Positions 1 to 9,900 of a stretch of 64,000 nucleotides of DNA are shown piece by piece (within the stretch, counting starts at the first letter, position 1; the number at the start of each line of letters is the position of its first letter). Under the pieces are notes generated by a model. The model saw nothing but the letters and a program-made list of their open reading frames with translations, searched no databases and was not told the origin of the DNA. Origin of the DNA: Erwinia aphidicola (lineage in GTDB: Bacteria; Pseudomonadota; Gammaproteobacteria; Enterobacterales; Enterobacteriaceae); assembly GCF_024169515.1 (NCBI RefSeq), contig NZ_JAMKCQ010000001.1, positions 2,542,001 to 2,606,000 of the forward strand. The letters run 5' to 3'. The position numbers and the translations under genes are program-made.

Positions 1-646
1 TCATCAGGCCACGCGCTTTCTTGGCGTAGAAGCTGATCACCTTAAATTTGCCGTTCTTCTCATCTAAAAATACCGGTTTGATAATCTCGCCGTTCAGCAG
101 TTTCGGCTTCACCGCTTTGAAATACTCATCCGAGGCAAGATTAATCAGCACGTTATCGCCCTGTTCCGCCAGCGCAGCGTTTAGCGCTTCAGTAAGCTTG
201 TCGCCCCAGAAGCTGTAGAGGTCCTTACCGACCGGATTCGCCAGTTTAATCCCCATTTCCAGGCGGTACGGCATCATCAGGTCGAGCGGGCGCAGCAGGC
301 CGTATAAGCCGGAGAGCATGCGCAGATGCTGCTGGGCAAAATCGAACTGCTTCTCGCTGAAGGTTTCGGCCTGCAGGCCGGTATAGACATCGCCTTTAAA
401 CGCGAGGATCGCCTGGCGGGCGTTGTCCGGGGTGAAATCCGGCTGCCAGTCGTTGAAGCGCTCGGCATTCAGTACGGCCAGTTTATCGCTGATATGCATC
501 AGCGAACTGATATCGGCAGGGGAGAGCTTACGGGCGACGTTAATCAGCTTTTGTGACTCATCCAGCAGCGCGGGCTGAGTGTAGCGTTTGGTCGCCAGCG
601 GACTTTCAAAATCCAGCGTTTTGGCCGGAGAAATTACCATCAACAT
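1..646 (-). CDS. yaaA: YaaA peroxide-stress protein (3' end cut by window edge)
   Basis: DUF328/UPF0246 family protein that in E. coli limits intracellular free iron and protects DNA during hydrogen peroxide stress. The minus-strand frame starts at an ATG at 646-644 ([11 protein letters not shown]) after an AGGA-like ribosome site. It stays open to base 1, giving 215 of the usual ~257 residues, with the C-terminus outside the window. Visible family features are the [10 protein letters not shown] start, a [14 protein letters not shown] segment near residues 110-120 and a final KKARGLM. It is divergent from talB, as in E. coli. Identification is firm; the iron role is known from the family. Confidence 0.93.
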   Translation of the reverse strand, partial: MLMVISPAKTLDFESPLATKRYTQPALLDESQKLINVARKLSPADISSLMHISDKLAVLNAERFNDWQPDFTPDNARQAILAFKGDVYTGLQAETFSEKQFDFAQQHLRMLSGLYGLLRPLDLMMPYRLEMGIKLANPVGKDLYSFWGDKLTEALNAALAEQGDNVLINLASDEYFKAVKPKLLNGEIIKPVFLDEKNGKFKVISFYAKKARGLM

Positions 647-854
647 GCGCGCGTCCTTTTAAAATTTTTAGTCGCTCTGATTTCGGATAACAGTGTGCAG
701 CTATGTTAGCAAAAAAGCGCCTTCGCGTGACGAATCGCTGCTATTGGTGAAGGTTTATCACCGAATCTGGCCGTTGTTGCCCGCAGAGCATGCAGGGAAA
801 AATGTGATTTTGTGCGCTGGCATTCTCCTGCTGTGTTACGGGGAACGGCACTGC

Positions 855-882
855 TTGCATGGCGGGGTGCGCGTGCTATCAT
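855..882 (+). promoter_or_regulatory. Candidate talB promoter
   Basis: TTGCAT at 855-860 and TATCAT at 877-882 are separated by 16 bases, and the -10 is preceded by TGC (extended -10). It lies about 50 bases before the talB start. The rest of the 647-937 gap between the divergent yaaA and talB shows no gene. Confidence 0.45.
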
Positions 883-937
883 CCGGGACAGACATTTTCA
901 ACACCCTGACAAATCAACTTTGATGAGAATGACAACT

Positions 938-1891
938 ATGACGGACAAATTATCTTCCCTGCGTCAACTCACTACCGTTGTTGCTGATACCGGCGACATT
1001 GCGGCGATGAAACTCTACAAACCTCAGGATGCCACCACTAACCCTTCTCTGATCCTCAGCGCTGCACAGATCCCGGAATACCGTAAGCTGATCGACGAAG
1101 CGGTGAGCTGGGCGCGTGAGCAGACCAGTGACAAAGAAGAGCAGATCTCCTACGCTGCCGACAAGCTGGCTGTGAACATCGGTCTGGAAATCCTCAAGCT
1201 GGTCCCTGGCCGTATCTCTACCGAAGTTGATGCGCGCCTCTCTTACGACACCGAAGGCAGCATCGCTAAAGCGCATAGCCTGATCAAACTGTATAACGAT
1301 GCCGGCATCAGCAATGACCGCATCCTGATCAAGCTGGCTTCCACCTGGCAGGGCATCCGTGCCGCTGAGCAGCTGGAAAAAGAGGGCATCAACTGTAACC
1401 TGACGCTGCTGTTCTCCTTCGCCCAGGCGCGTGCTTGTGCTGAAGCTGGCGTGTTCCTGATCTCCCCGTTTGTTGGCCGTATCCTCGACTGGTACAAGGC
1501 GAACACCGATAAGAAAGAGTACGCACCTAACGAAGATCCAGGCGTGATTTCCGTGACTGAAATCTACGAATACTACAAGCAGCACGGTTACGAGACCGTG
1601 GTGATGGGCGCCAGCTTCCGTAACGTGGGCGAAATCATCGAACTGGCCGGCTGCGACCGCCTGACCATCTCTCCGGGCCTGCTGAAAGAGCTGTCTGAAA
1701 CCGAAGGCACTCTGGAGCGTAAGCTCTCTTACCAGGGCGAAGTGAAAGCGCGCCCGGCTAAAATGACAGAGTCCGAGTTCCTGTGGCAGCACAACCAGGA
1801 CCCAATGGCGGTCCAGAAACTGGCTGAAGGCATCCGTAACTTTGCCATCGACCAGGGCAAGCTCGATAAGATGATTGCTGACCTGCTGTAA
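938..1891 (+). CDS. talB: Transaldolase B
   Basis: Transaldolase of the non-oxidative pentose phosphate pathway: moves a dihydroxyacetone unit from sedoheptulose 7-phosphate to glyceraldehyde 3-phosphate, giving erythrose 4-phosphate and fructose 6-phosphate in the cytoplasm. I chose the ATG at 938 ([11 protein letters not shown]), which gives 317 residues, the length of E. coli TalB. The frame is open further upstream, but those residues are not family-like. Conserved features are the DATTNPSL motif near residue 35, the Schiff-base lysine in ILIKLAST near 132, and CNLTLLFS near 155. It is a single gene between yaaA and mog, the E. coli order. Confidence 0.97.
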   Translation: MTDKLSSLRQLTTVVADTGDIAAMKLYKPQDATTNPSLILSAAQIPEYRKLIDEAVSWAREQTSDKEEQISYAADKLAVNIGLEILKLVPGRISTEVDARLSYDTEGSIAKAHSLIKLYNDAGISNDRILIKLASTWQGIRAAEQLEKEGINCNLTLLFSFAQARACAEAGVFLISPFVGRILDWYKANTDKKEYAPNEDPGVISVTEIYEYYKQHGYETVVMGASFRNVGEIIELAGCDRLTISPGLLKELSETEGTLERKLSYQGEVKARPAKMTESEFLWQHNQDPMAVQKLAEGIRNFAIDQGKLDKMIADLL

Positions 1892-2057
1892 TAGCCCGCA
1901 GTCTTAAACTGTAGCGGGGTGAGCGCATTTGCCGCCTTGCTACAGTTCCCATTGTTTTGGCTATTCCTGAATTCTAATCTCTCTCCCCTCGCTATACATC
2001 CTGCTTTGCTATGGTTTATCCTTGCTTCAATCTCCCTTTATCTCACGGCAAAAACCT

Positions 2058-2645
2058 ATGAATACACTACGCATTGGCCTGATCTCCGTTTCCGATCGTG
2101 CCGCTAATGGCATCTATCAGGATCAGGGCTTACCGGCGCTGGAAGCGTGGCTGGGGAAGGCGCTGACCACATCGTTTGAAATTGAAAAACGTCTGGTGCC
2201 CGATGAGCAGCCGATGATTGAGCAGGCGATCTGTGAACTGGTCGATGAGCTGTTCTGTCATCTGGTGCTCACCACCGGCGGCACCGGCCCGGCGCGGCGC
2301 GATGTGACGCCGGACGCGACGCTGGCGATTGCCGACCGTGAGATGCCGGGCTTTGGCGAGCAGATGCGCCAGATTAGCCTGAACTTTGTCCCGACGGCCA
2401 TCCTGTCGCGTCAGGTTGGCGTGATCCGCAAGCAGTCGCTGGTCATCAACCTGCCGGGCCAGCCGAAGTCAATTACAGAGACGCTGGAAGGATTGAAAGA
2501 TGAGCAGAGTAATAGCCTTGTCCACGGAATCTTTGCCAGCGTGCCTTACTGCATCCAGCTGCTGGAAGGGCCGTATATCGAGACGGACCCGCAGGTGGTA
2601 GCAGCATTTCGCCCGAAAAGCGCCCGACGCGAGACAAATAGCTAA
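2058..2645 (+). CDS. mog: Molybdopterin adenylyltransferase Mog
   Basis: Adenylates molybdopterin before molybdenum insertion by MoeA in molybdenum cofactor synthesis. The ATG at 2058 (MNTLRIGLISVSDR) gives 195 residues, the E. coli length; an upstream in-frame ATG at 2022 would add 12 unrelated residues. The MoaB/Mog fold is clear: the VSDRA segment near residue 12, the TTGGTGPARRDVTP nucleotide/pterin loop near 77-90, and LPGQPKS near 145. It follows talB, as in E. coli, but the next gene is an MFS transporter rather than satP. Confidence 0.96.
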   Translation: MNTLRIGLISVSDRAANGIYQDQGLPALEAWLGKALTTSFEIEKRLVPDEQPMIEQAICELVDELFCHLVLTTGGTGPARRDVTPDATLAIADREMPGFGEQMRQISLNFVPTAILSRQVGVIRKQSLVINLPGQPKSITETLEGLKDEQSNSLVHGIFASVPYCIQLLEGPYIETDPQVVAAFRPKSARRETNS

Positions 2646-2772
2646 AAATTCATTTTTTCAGGCATAAGATCCAGTGCTCGCTGCTGTGGCAGAAAATTGA
2701 CGGTATAGTAAGCTCAGCTTTACAGCGGCAACGATACTGTTTTCTTCTGACTCTGGGCCATTCTGACAACAT

Positions 2773-4077
2773 ATGCAGACCGATCACGCACGCCGTCTTA
2801 ACCGACAGGATTACAAAACTCTGGCGCTGGCTGCCCTTGGTGGCGCGCTGGAGTTCTACGACTTTATCATCTTCGTCTTCTTCGCTGCGGTCATCGGCGA
2901 GCTGTTCTTCCCCGCGGATATTCCCGAGTGGCTGCGCCAGCTGCAAACCTTTGGCATCTTTGCCGCCGGTTATCTGGCGCGCCCGCTGGGCGGGCTTATC
3001 ATGGCGCATTTTGGCGACAGTAAAGGGCGCAAGAAGATGTTCAGCCTGAGCATTTTACTGATGGCCCTGCCGACGCTGGCCATGGGCCTGCTGCCGACTT
3101 ATGACGCTATTGGCATTACTGCACCGCTGTTACTGCTGCTGCTGCGCGTATTGCAGGGGGCGGCGATAGGCGGAGAAGTGCCGGGCGCCTGGGTGTTCGT
3201 TGCCGAACACGTGCCGGAAAAACGCATCGGCTTCGCCTGCGGCACGCTGACCGCCGGGCTGACCTTCGGCATCTTACTGGGTTCGCTGGTGGCAACGCTG
3301 ATTACCACGACCATGAGCCAGCAAAGCATCCATGATACCGGCTGGCGCATCCCATTCCTGCTGGGCGGCGGGTTTGGACTGCTGGCGATGTATCTGCGCC
3401 GCTGGCTGCATGAAACGCCGGTGTTTACCCGGATGCAGCAGCGCAAAGCGCTGTCGAGCGAGCTGCCGTTGAAAACGGTGGTGCTGCGCCACACGCATGG
3501 CGTGGTGGTCTCGATGCTGCTCACGTGGCTACTGTCGGCCTGTATTGTGGTGGTATTGCTGATGGCCCCCGCGCTGCTGCAGAAACTGCACGGCCTGCCC
3601 GCGGCGCTGACGCTGCAGGCCAACAGCGTTGCCACCGTGATGCTGATCTTTGGCTGCATCATTGCCGGGGCGCTGGTCGATCGCATTGGGGCCGGCGTAA
3701 CGCTGATTGTCGGCAGTGTGCTGATGGCCGCGACCAGCTATACCTTTTTCCACGTCGCGGCCACGGCACCGGCTTATCTGTTTAGCGCCTATGCGCTGGC
3801 CGGGCTGTGCGTTGGCGTGGTGGGCGTGGTGCCCTTTGTGATGGTGCGCGCCTTTCCGGCAGAGGTACGGTTTACCGGCATCTCCTTCTCTTACAATATC
3901 GCCTACGCCATTTTTGGCGGCCTGACGCCGATCGCGCTGACGCTGGTGATGAAGCTGACGCCAATGGCCCCGGCATACTACGTTCTGCTGCTGGCGGTGA
4001 TTGGCGTGCTGGTCGGCTGCTGGCTGCAGCGCGATGCCGGCAGACAATCGCTGTTAAAACAGGTCAGTATTCAGTAA
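2773..4077 (+). CDS. MHS-family MFS transporter
   Basis: Major facilitator of 434 residues with about 12 hydrophobic segments, most like the metabolite:H+ symporter (ProP/KgtP/CitA-like) group. Support: the early ALEFYDFIIF segment (residues 26-35), GYLARPLGG near 72, the loop-2 signature GDSKGRKKMF near 84-93, and RVLQGAAIGGE near 121-131. Members import dicarboxylates, citrate, betaines or related solutes with protons; the substrate cannot be read here. It starts at ATG 2773 with a poor ribosome site. It occupies the place of satP between mog and dnaK and ends at a strong hairpin terminator. Confidence 0.8.
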   Translation: MQTDHARRLNRQDYKTLALAALGGALEFYDFIIFVFFAAVIGELFFPADIPEWLRQLQTFGIFAAGYLARPLGGLIMAHFGDSKGRKKMFSLSILLMALPTLAMGLLPTYDAIGITAPLLLLLLRVLQGAAIGGEVPGAWVFVAEHVPEKRIGFACGTLTAGLTFGILLGSLVATLITTTMSQQSIHDTGWRIPFLLGGGFGLLAMYLRRWLHETPVFTRMQQRKALSSELPLKTVVLRHTHGVVVSMLLTWLLSACIVVVLLMAPALLQKLHGLPAALTLQANSVATVMLIFGCIIAGALVDRIGAGVTLIVGSVLMAATSYTFFHVAATAPAYLFSAYALAGLCVGVVGVVPFVMVRAFPAEVRFTGISFSYNIAYAIFGGLTPIALTLVMKLTPMAPAYYVLLLAVIGVLVGCWLQRDAGRQSLLKQVSIQ

Positions 4078-4093
4078 CTCTCCCAATCGCGTC

Positions 4094-4128
4094 AAAAAGT
4101 GGGTCAGCTTCAGCTGGCCCACTTTTTT
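4094..4128 (+). terminator. Rho-independent terminator after the MFS gene
   Basis: AAGTGGGTCAG pairs with CTGGCCCACTT (11 bp, one G-T pair) around a 6-base loop, followed by a run of Ts. The A-run on the left side could also allow function on the other strand. Confidence 0.8.
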
Positions 4129-4160
4129 GCGGCAAAGTGAAAATTTTTTTACCTTCCCCC

Positions 4161-4188
4161 CTTGATGCCGCGCTGCGCGGCCCCATCT
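4161..4188 (+). promoter_or_regulatory. Sigma-32 heat-shock promoter of dnaKJ
   Basis: CTTGATG at 4161-4167, a 13-base spacer and CCCCATCT at 4181-4188 match the sigma-32 consensus and closely resemble E. coli dnaK P1. The dnaK start is about 125 bases downstream, leaving a long leader. Confidence 0.88.
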
Positions 4189-4313
4189 TATTTGGCATCC
4201 GAGGCTACGGACCTGGAAAAAAAGCGCAGGGCGAGCAGTTGAAACTGTAAAAAATGCCCGCATTTATTGGTTCATAACCTGATTTGACATGAATTTAAGT
4301 GGGAGACGTTTCA

Positions 4314-6227
4314 ATGGGTAAGATTATTGGTATTGACCTGGGCACAACTAACTCTTGTGTAGCTATCATGGATGGCGGCAAAGCGCGTGTACTGGAGAAT
4401 GCAGAAGGCGATCGCACTACGCCATCGATCATCGCTTACACTCAGGATGGTGAAACACTGGTCGGTCAGCCTGCTAAACGTCAGGCGGTGACTAACCCGC
4501 AGAATACCCTGTTTGCGATTAAGCGCCTGATTGGCCGTCGCTTCCAGGACGAAGAAGTACAGCGTGATATTAAAATCATGCCGTTCAAAATCGTCGGCGC
4601 TGATAATGGCGACGCATGGCTTGACGTGAAAGGCCAGCGTGTTGCACCTCCGCAGATCTCTGCTGAAGTGCTGAAGAAAATGAAGAAAACGGCGGAAGAT
4701 TACCTGGGCGAGCCAGTGACTGAAGCGGTTATCACTGTACCGGCTTACTTCAACGATGCGCAGCGTCAGGCAACGAAAGATGCCGGTCGTATCGCCGGTC
4801 TGGAAGTAAAACGTATCATCAACGAACCAACCGCTGCGGCACTGGCCTACGGTCTGGATAAAGGTCAGGGCAACCGCACTATCGCGGTATATGACCTGGG
4901 TGGTGGTACTTTCGATATCTCTATTATCGAAATCGACGAAGTTGACGGCGAAAAAACCTTCGAAGTTCTGGCAACCAACGGTGATACCCACCTGGGTGGT
5001 GAAGACTTCGACAGCCGTATGATCAACTATCTGGTGGCTGAATTTAAGAAAGATCAGGGCATCGATCTGCACAACGATCCGCTGGCAATGCAGCGTCTGA
5101 AAGAAGCCGCAGAGAAAGCGAAAATTGAGCTCTCTTCTGCACAGCAGACCGACGTGAACCTGCCGTACATCACCGCTGATGCAACAGGTCCTAAGCACCT
5201 GAACATCAAAGTGACCCGTGCGAAGCTGGAATCACTGGTAGAAGACCTGGTTGCACGCTCTATCGAGCCGCTGAAAGTGGCTCTGCAGGATGCTGGCCTG
5301 TCGGTTTCTGACATCAACGACGTGATCCTGGTCGGTGGTCAGACGCGTATGCCAATGGTGCAGGCGAAGGTTGCTGAGTTCTTTGGTAAAGAGCCACGTA
5401 AAGACGTTAACCCGGACGAAGCGGTTGCTGTAGGTGCTGCGGTTCAGGGCGGCGTGCTGGCCGGTGAAGTGAAAGACGTTCTGCTGCTGGACGTTACCCC
5501 GCTGTCGCTGGGTATCGAAACCATGGGCGGCGTGATGACTTCACTGATCGCTAAGAACACCACCATCCCAACCAAGCACAGCCAGGTGTTCTCTACCGCT
5601 GAAGACAACCAGTCTGCGGTAACCATTCACGTGGTGCAGGGTGAGCGTAAGCGTGCAGCGGATAACAAATCGCTGGGCCAGTTCAACCTCGACGGTATTC
5701 AGGCGGCGCCGCGCGGTATGCCACAGATCGAAGTGACCTTCGACATCGATGCTGACGGTATTCTGCACGTGTCTGCAAAAGACAAAAATAGCGGTAAAGA
5801 GCAGAAGATCACCATCAAAGCCTCTTCCGGTCTGAATGACGAAGAGATCGAAAAAATGGTGCGTGATGCCGAAGCTAACGCTGAGTCTGACCGTAAGTTC
5901 GAAGAGCTGGTACAGACCCGTAACCAGGGTGACCAGGTCTCGCACAGCACGCGTAAGCAGCTGGACGAAGCGGGCGACAAACTGCCAGCAGACGACAAAG
6001 CGCCAATCGAAGCCGCACTGGCTGAGCTGAACACCGCGCTGAAAGGCGAGGACAAAGCGGAAATCGAAGCCAAAATGCAGGCTCTGATGGAAGTGTCCGG
6101 CAAGCTGATGGAGTTCGCCCAGCAGCAGCAGGCCGCTGGCGGCGCAGCTGATGCCACCGACGGTGCGAAGAAAGACGATGATGTTGTCGACGCTGAATTC
6201 GAAGAAGTGAAAGACAACAAAAAATAA
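4314..6227 (+). CDS. dnaK: Chaperone DnaK (Hsp70)
   Basis: ATP-dependent cytosolic Hsp70 that works with DnaJ and GrpE to fold, refold and disaggregate proteins and to control sigma-32. The ATG at 4314 ([14 protein letters not shown]) gives 637 residues against 638 in E. coli. Visible parts are the phosphate-1 loop GIDLGTTNS at residues 6-14, [10 protein letters not shown] near 195, the adenosine loop [10 protein letters not shown] near 340, the interdomain linker [13 protein letters not shown] near 388-400, and the acidic C-terminal tail ending near [12 protein letters not shown]. Transcription is from the sigma-32 promoter at 4161-4188, and dnaJ follows in the operon. Confidence 0.99.
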   Translation: MGKIIGIDLGTTNSCVAIMDGGKARVLENAEGDRTTPSIIAYTQDGETLVGQPAKRQAVTNPQNTLFAIKRLIGRRFQDEEVQRDIKIMPFKIVGADNGDAWLDVKGQRVAPPQISAEVLKKMKKTAEDYLGEPVTEAVITVPAYFNDAQRQATKDAGRIAGLEVKRIINEPTAAALAYGLDKGQGNRTIAVYDLGGGTFDISIIEIDEVDGEKTFEVLATNGDTHLGGEDFDSRMINYLVAEFKKDQGIDLHNDPLAMQRLKEAAEKAKIELSSAQQTDVNLPYITADATGPKHLNIKVTRAKLESLVEDLVARSIEPLKVALQDAGLSVSDINDVILVGGQTRMPMVQAKVAEFFGKEPRKDVNPDEAVAVGAAVQGGVLAGEVKDVLLLDVTPLSLGIETMGGVMTSLIAKNTTIPTKHSQVFSTAEDNQSAVTIHVVQGERKRAADNKSLGQFNLDGIQAAPRGMPQIEVTFDIDADGILHVSAKDKNSGKEQKITIKASSGLNDEEIEKMVRDAEANAESDRKFEELVQTRNQGDQVSHSTRKQLDEAGDKLPADDKAPIEAALAELNTALKGEDKAEIEAKMQALMEVSGKLMEFAQQQQAAGGAADATDGAKKDDDVVDAEFEEVKDNKK

Positions 6228-6245
6228 TCGCCCTTGAGCGGGCAC

Positions 6246-6307
6246 GGTGGCAGTCATTGCCACCGGTGATAACCAGCACGGGCGTTGGAGAAATCCTACG
6301 CCCGTGC
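6246..6307 (+). promoter_or_regulatory. Two hairpins in the dnaK-dnaJ spacer
   Basis: First hairpin: GGTGGCA at 6246-6252 pairs with TGCCACC at 6258-6264. Second: GCACGGGCGT at 6276-6285 pairs perfectly with ACGCCCGTGC at 6298-6307. Neither has a T-run, so they look like RNA processing, stability or attenuation structures that set the DnaK:DnaJ ratio rather than full terminators. Confidence 0.65.
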
Positions 6308-6335
6308 ACGCATGTTAAGGGCAGGAACAACAACA

Positions 6336-7478
6336 ATGGCGAAAAGAGACTATTACGAGGTTTTAGGCGTATCCAAATCTGCGGATGAGCGTGAGATCAA
6401 AAAGGCTTACAAACGCCTGGCAATGAAATTCCACCCTGACCGCAACCAGGGCGAAGGTGCCGAAGAGCAGTTTAAAGAGGTAAAAGAAGCCTACGAAATT
6501 CTGACCGATGCGCAGAAACGTGCGGCTTACGATCAGTACGGCCATGCAGCCTTTGAACAGGGTGGTGGCGGCGGTGGCTACGGCGGCGGCTTTGGCGGCG
6601 GCGGTGGTGCTGACTTCAGCGATATCTTTGGCGACGTATTCGGCGATATCTTTGGCGGAGGCCGCCGTCAGCAGCGCGCCGCTCGCGGTGCTGATTTACG
6701 CTACAACATGGAGCTGTCGCTGGAAGAAGCGGTACGCGGCGTGACCAAAGAGATCCGCATTCCAACCCTGGAAGAGTGTGACGTTTGCCACGGTAGCGGC
6801 GCGAAAGCGGGGACGAAACCGCAAACCTGCCAGACCTGTCACGGGGCAGGCCAGGTACAGATGCGCCAGGGCTTCTTTACCGTGCAGCAGGCGTGTCCAA
6901 CCTGTCACGGCCGCGGTTCGGTGATTAAAGATCCGTGCAACGCCTGCCACGGTCATGGCCGGGTTGAGAAGTCGAAAACCCTGTCGGTAAAAATCCCGGC
7001 CGGTGTGGATACCGGCGACCGCATCCGCCTGACCGGCGAAGGCGAAGCGGGTGAGCAGGGTGCGCCAGCGGGCGATCTCTACGTTCAGGTGCAGGTGCGT
7101 AAGCACAACATCTTCGAGCGAGAAGAGAACAACCTGTATTGCGAAGTGCCAATCAACTTTGTGATGGCCGCACTGGGCGGTGAAATTGAAGTGCCGACCC
7201 TTGATGGCCGCGTCAAGCTGAAGGTGCCTGCGGAAACGCAGACCGGCAAGCTGTTCCGCATGCGTGGTAAAGGTGTGAAATCGGTGCGCGGTGGTGCTCA
7301 GGGTGACCTGCTGTGCCGCGTGGTGGTCGAAACCCCGGTCAGCCTGAACGAGAAACAGAAAGCGCTGCTGCGTGAACTGGAAGAGAGCTTTGGCGGTCCT
7401 TCCGGCGAACATAACAGCCCGCGTTCTAAAAGTTTCTTCGACGGCGTGAAGAAATTCTTCGACGATTTAACCCGCTAA
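6336..7478 (+). CDS. dnaJ: Co-chaperone DnaJ (Hsp40)
   Basis: Delivers unfolded substrates to DnaK and stimulates its ATPase. The start at ATG 6336 ([12 protein letters not shown]) gives 380 residues, against 376 in E. coli. Domains in order: J domain (residues 1-70) with the HPD motif near 33-35, a Gly/Phe-rich linker (about 75-110), four CxxCxGxG zinc repeats ([32 protein letters not shown], about 148-206), and the C-terminal peptide-binding domains. It is the second gene of the heat-shock operon, 108 bases after dnaK across two hairpins. Confidence 0.98.
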   Translation: MAKRDYYEVLGVSKSADEREIKKAYKRLAMKFHPDRNQGEGAEEQFKEVKEAYEILTDAQKRAAYDQYGHAAFEQGGGGGGYGGGFGGGGGADFSDIFGDVFGDIFGGGRRQQRAARGADLRYNMELSLEEAVRGVTKEIRIPTLEECDVCHGSGAKAGTKPQTCQTCHGAGQVQMRQGFFTVQQACPTCHGRGSVIKDPCNACHGHGRVEKSKTLSVKIPAGVDTGDRIRLTGEGEAGEQGAPAGDLYVQVQVRKHNIFEREENNLYCEVPINFVMAALGGEIEVPTLDGRVKLKVPAETQTGKLFRMRGKGVKSVRGGAQGDLLCRVVVETPVSLNEKQKALLRELEESFGGPSGEHNSPRSKSFFDGVKKFFDDLTR

Positions 7479-7491
7479 TCTGCCAGCCTCA

Positions 7492-7521
7492 GGGCCGATC
7501 GATATAAAAAGATCGGCCCTT
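7492..7521 (+). terminator. Terminator after dnaJ
   Basis: GGGCCGATC at 7492-7500 pairs perfectly with GATCGGCCC at 7511-7519 around a 10-base AT-rich loop. The following T-run is short (TTATCCCTT), so it may be inefficient. Confidence 0.6.
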
Positions 7522-7644
7522 ATCCCTTAATCCTCGTAAATACCGAACCTTTCGCGCTGTATAAACTGTTTTTTTCGAGCGGTTTAACGGCGTATGCTAT
7601 CCGCTATCTGATTGACAACATCTGGATATTCAGCGGAGTCTGTA

Positions 7645-8826
7645 ATGAATCTCTTTCTCAAAAAACTGTTAAAAAATGACGCCACCGGCGGCGTGGTGCT
7701 GATCGTTGCTGCGGCAGTGGCGATGTTTCTCGCCAATAACGCCAGCACGCAGCAGGCTTACCAGGCCATTCTGGCCATGCCGGTGCAGTTCCGCTTCGGC
7801 GCGCTGGACATCAATAAAGACCTGCTGCTGTGGATCAACGATGCCCTGATGGCGCTGTTCTTCCTGATGATCGGTCTGGAAGTGAAGCGCGAGCTGTTGA
7901 TGGGCTCGCTGAAAGGGCGTGAGAAAGCGATGTTCCCGCTGATTGCCGCCCTGGGCGGCATGGTAGCCCCAGGGTTGATTTATGCGGCGCTGAACCACAG
8001 CGATGAGCTGGCGATCCACGGTTGGGCAATCCCGGCCGCGACGGATATCGCTTTCGCGCTGGGTATCCTCGCCCTGCTGGGCAGCCGCGTACCTCCGGCG
8101 CTGAAAATGTTCCTGATGGCGCTGGCGGTGATCGATGACCTTGGCGCCATTGTGATTATCGCCTTCTTCTATACCCACGATTTATCGCTGGTCTCACTCG
8201 GCGTCGCGGCGGCGTCGATCGCGGTGCTGGTGATACTCAACCTGTGCGGCGTGCGGAAAACTTCGGTGTATCTGCTGGTCGGCATGGTGCTGTGGGTGGC
8301 GGTGCTGAAGTCGGGTGTGCACGCTACGCTGGCCGGTGTGATTGTCGGGCTGTTAATCCCGCTGAAAAAGCAGGATGGGCATTCACCTTCTATCGAGCTG
8401 GAACACGGCCTGCACCCGTGGGTCAGCTGGCTGATCCTGCCGCTGTTCGCCTTTGCTAATGCCGGTGTTTCACTGACTGGCGTCTCCATTGACGGCCTGT
8501 TCTCGATGGTACCGCTGGGGATTATCCTTGGTCTGCTGGTCGGTAAGCCGCTGGGGATCACGCTGATTTGCTGGCTGTCGGTGAAGTTAAAAATTGCGGC
8601 GCTGCCGGAAAATACCAAGATGGTGGATATTGCCGCGGTGGGTGTGCTGTGTGGGATTGGCTTTACCATGTCGATCTTTATCGCCTCGCTGGCGTTTGAC
8701 GCCGCACATGAAGAGATGGTGACGCTGGCCAAGCTGGGCATTCTTAGCGGGTCGGTGCTGTCGGCGGTACTGGGCTATGTGCTGCTGTACTTCAAACTGC
8801 GCCCAGCCCCGCAGAAGCACGCTTAA
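7645..8826 (+). CDS. nhaA: Na+/H+ antiporter NhaA
   Basis: Inner-membrane electrogenic antiporter exporting one Na+ or Li+ for two H+, giving salt tolerance and alkaline pH homeostasis. ATG 7645 ([10 protein letters not shown]) gives 393 residues, against 388 in E. coli; the in-frame ATG at 7612 adds unrelated residues. About 12 hydrophobic segments are present. The ion-binding aspartates are kept: the adjacent pair in VIDDLGAI (164-165) and D134 in [10 protein letters not shown]. The nhaR regulator follows after 15 bases, as in E. coli. Confidence 0.97.
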   Translation: MNLFLKKLLKNDATGGVVLIVAAAVAMFLANNASTQQAYQAILAMPVQFRFGALDINKDLLLWINDALMALFFLMIGLEVKRELLMGSLKGREKAMFPLIAALGGMVAPGLIYAALNHSDELAIHGWAIPAATDIAFALGILALLGSRVPPALKMFLMALAVIDDLGAIVIIAFFYTHDLSLVSLGVAAASIAVLVILNLCGVRKTSVYLLVGMVLWVAVLKSGVHATLAGVIVGLLIPLKKQDGHSPSIELEHGLHPWVSWLILPLFAFANAGVSLTGVSIDGLFSMVPLGIILGLLVGKPLGITLICWLSVKLKIAALPENTKMVDIAAVGVLCGIGFTMSIFIASLAFDAAHEEMVTLAKLGILSGSVLSAVLGYVLLYFKLRPAPQKHA

Positions 8827-8841
8827 CGGTTTGGCCCAGCT

Positions 8842-9738
8842 ATGGCGCAGATGAACTACAACCACCTCTACTATTTCTGGCAGGTGTGTAAAACCGGCTC
8901 GGTGGCGGGCGCGGCGGAGGTTCTCAACCTCACTTCGCAGACCGTCACCGGCCAGCTAAAAACGCTGGAAGAGCGCCTGCAGGGTAAGCTGTTCAAGCGC
9001 CAGGGGCGGGGGCTGGTGCCGTCGGAGCTGGGCCAGCTGGTGTTTCGCTATGCTGACCGCATGTTTACGCTTAGCCATGAGATGCTGGATATCGTCAACT
9101 ACCGCAAGGAGGCTAACCTGCTGTTCGACGTGGGCGTGGCGGATGCGCTCTCCAAGCGGCTGGTGAGTAAAGTGCTGGAAACGGCGGTGGTGGCGGAAGA
9201 GCCGATCCATCTGCGCTGTTTTGAATCGACCCATGAACTGCTGCTGGAGCAGCTCAGCCAGCATAAGCTGGATATGATCCTCTCCGACTGCCCGGTCGAC
9301 TCCTCGCAGCAGGAAGGGCTGTTCTCGGTAAAACTCGGCGAGTGCAGCGTCAGCTTCTGGTGCCACGCGCCGCTGCCGGAAACGGCATTTCCGCACTGCC
9401 TCAGCACGCGCAAGCTGCTGATCCCCGGGCGGCGTTCAATGCTCGGCCGCAAGCTGCTCAACTGGTTTCAAACGCAGGGGCTGGAGGTGGATATCCTTGG
9501 CGAGTTTGACGATGCCGCCCTGATGAAAGCCTTTGGCGCGGCGAACCGGGCGATCTTTGTTGCGCCAACGCTGTACGGGCAGGAGAGTTTTCAGCACGAG
9601 GGAATTGTTGAACTGGGGCGGCTTGATACGGTAATGGAAGAGTACCATGTTATTTTTGCCGAGCGGATGATCCAGCATCCGGCGGTGCAGCGTATTTGCA
9701 ATAAAGATTTTTCTCAGCTTTTTACCCAGCCCGATTAA
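8842..9738 (+). CDS. nhaR: LysR-type regulator NhaR
   Basis: Na+-responsive transcription activator of nhaA. It has 298 residues with an N-terminal winged helix-turn-helix (roughly residues 18-65: [20 protein letters not shown]) and a LysR effector domain. NhaR-specific runs are present: [40 protein letters not shown] and [13 protein letters not shown]. The start could be ATG 8842 or the later ATG 8851 (MNYNHLYYF). It lies immediately downstream of nhaA on the same strand, so it is probably partly cotranscribed with it. Confidence 0.96.
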   Translation: MAQMNYNHLYYFWQVCKTGSVAGAAEVLNLTSQTVTGQLKTLEERLQGKLFKRQGRGLVPSELGQLVFRYADRMFTLSHEMLDIVNYRKEANLLFDVGVADALSKRLVSKVLETAVVAEEPIHLRCFESTHELLLEQLSQHKLDMILSDCPVDSSQQEGLFSVKLGECSVSFWCHAPLPETAFPHCLSTRKLLIPGRRSMLGRKLLNWFQTQGLEVDILGEFDDAALMKAFGAANRAIFVAPTLYGQESFQHEGIVELGRLDTVMEEYHVIFAERMIQHPAVQRICNKDFSQLFTQPD

Positions 9739-9900
9739 TATTCAGGCGGCAATCACTCCTTCGCTAATAATAAGCCTGCTCTTTTATTTCACTGCCATTA
9801 ATTACTGGAATCAGGCGACTTTTCTGCGGGTAAATAATAGCGAAATTCTCAAATTAATCCCGGCTATTTACCGCGCTATCATCCTTGAATACTCTGTTAC

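Noticed and set aside
812..937. N-terminal extension of talB
   Set aside because: The residues do not match transaldolase, and the extension would include the promoter. The ATG at 938 gives the family length.
1892..2057. Inverted GTAGC...GCTAC sequence after talB as a terminator
   Set aside because: The stem is short with a long loop, and no T-run follows.
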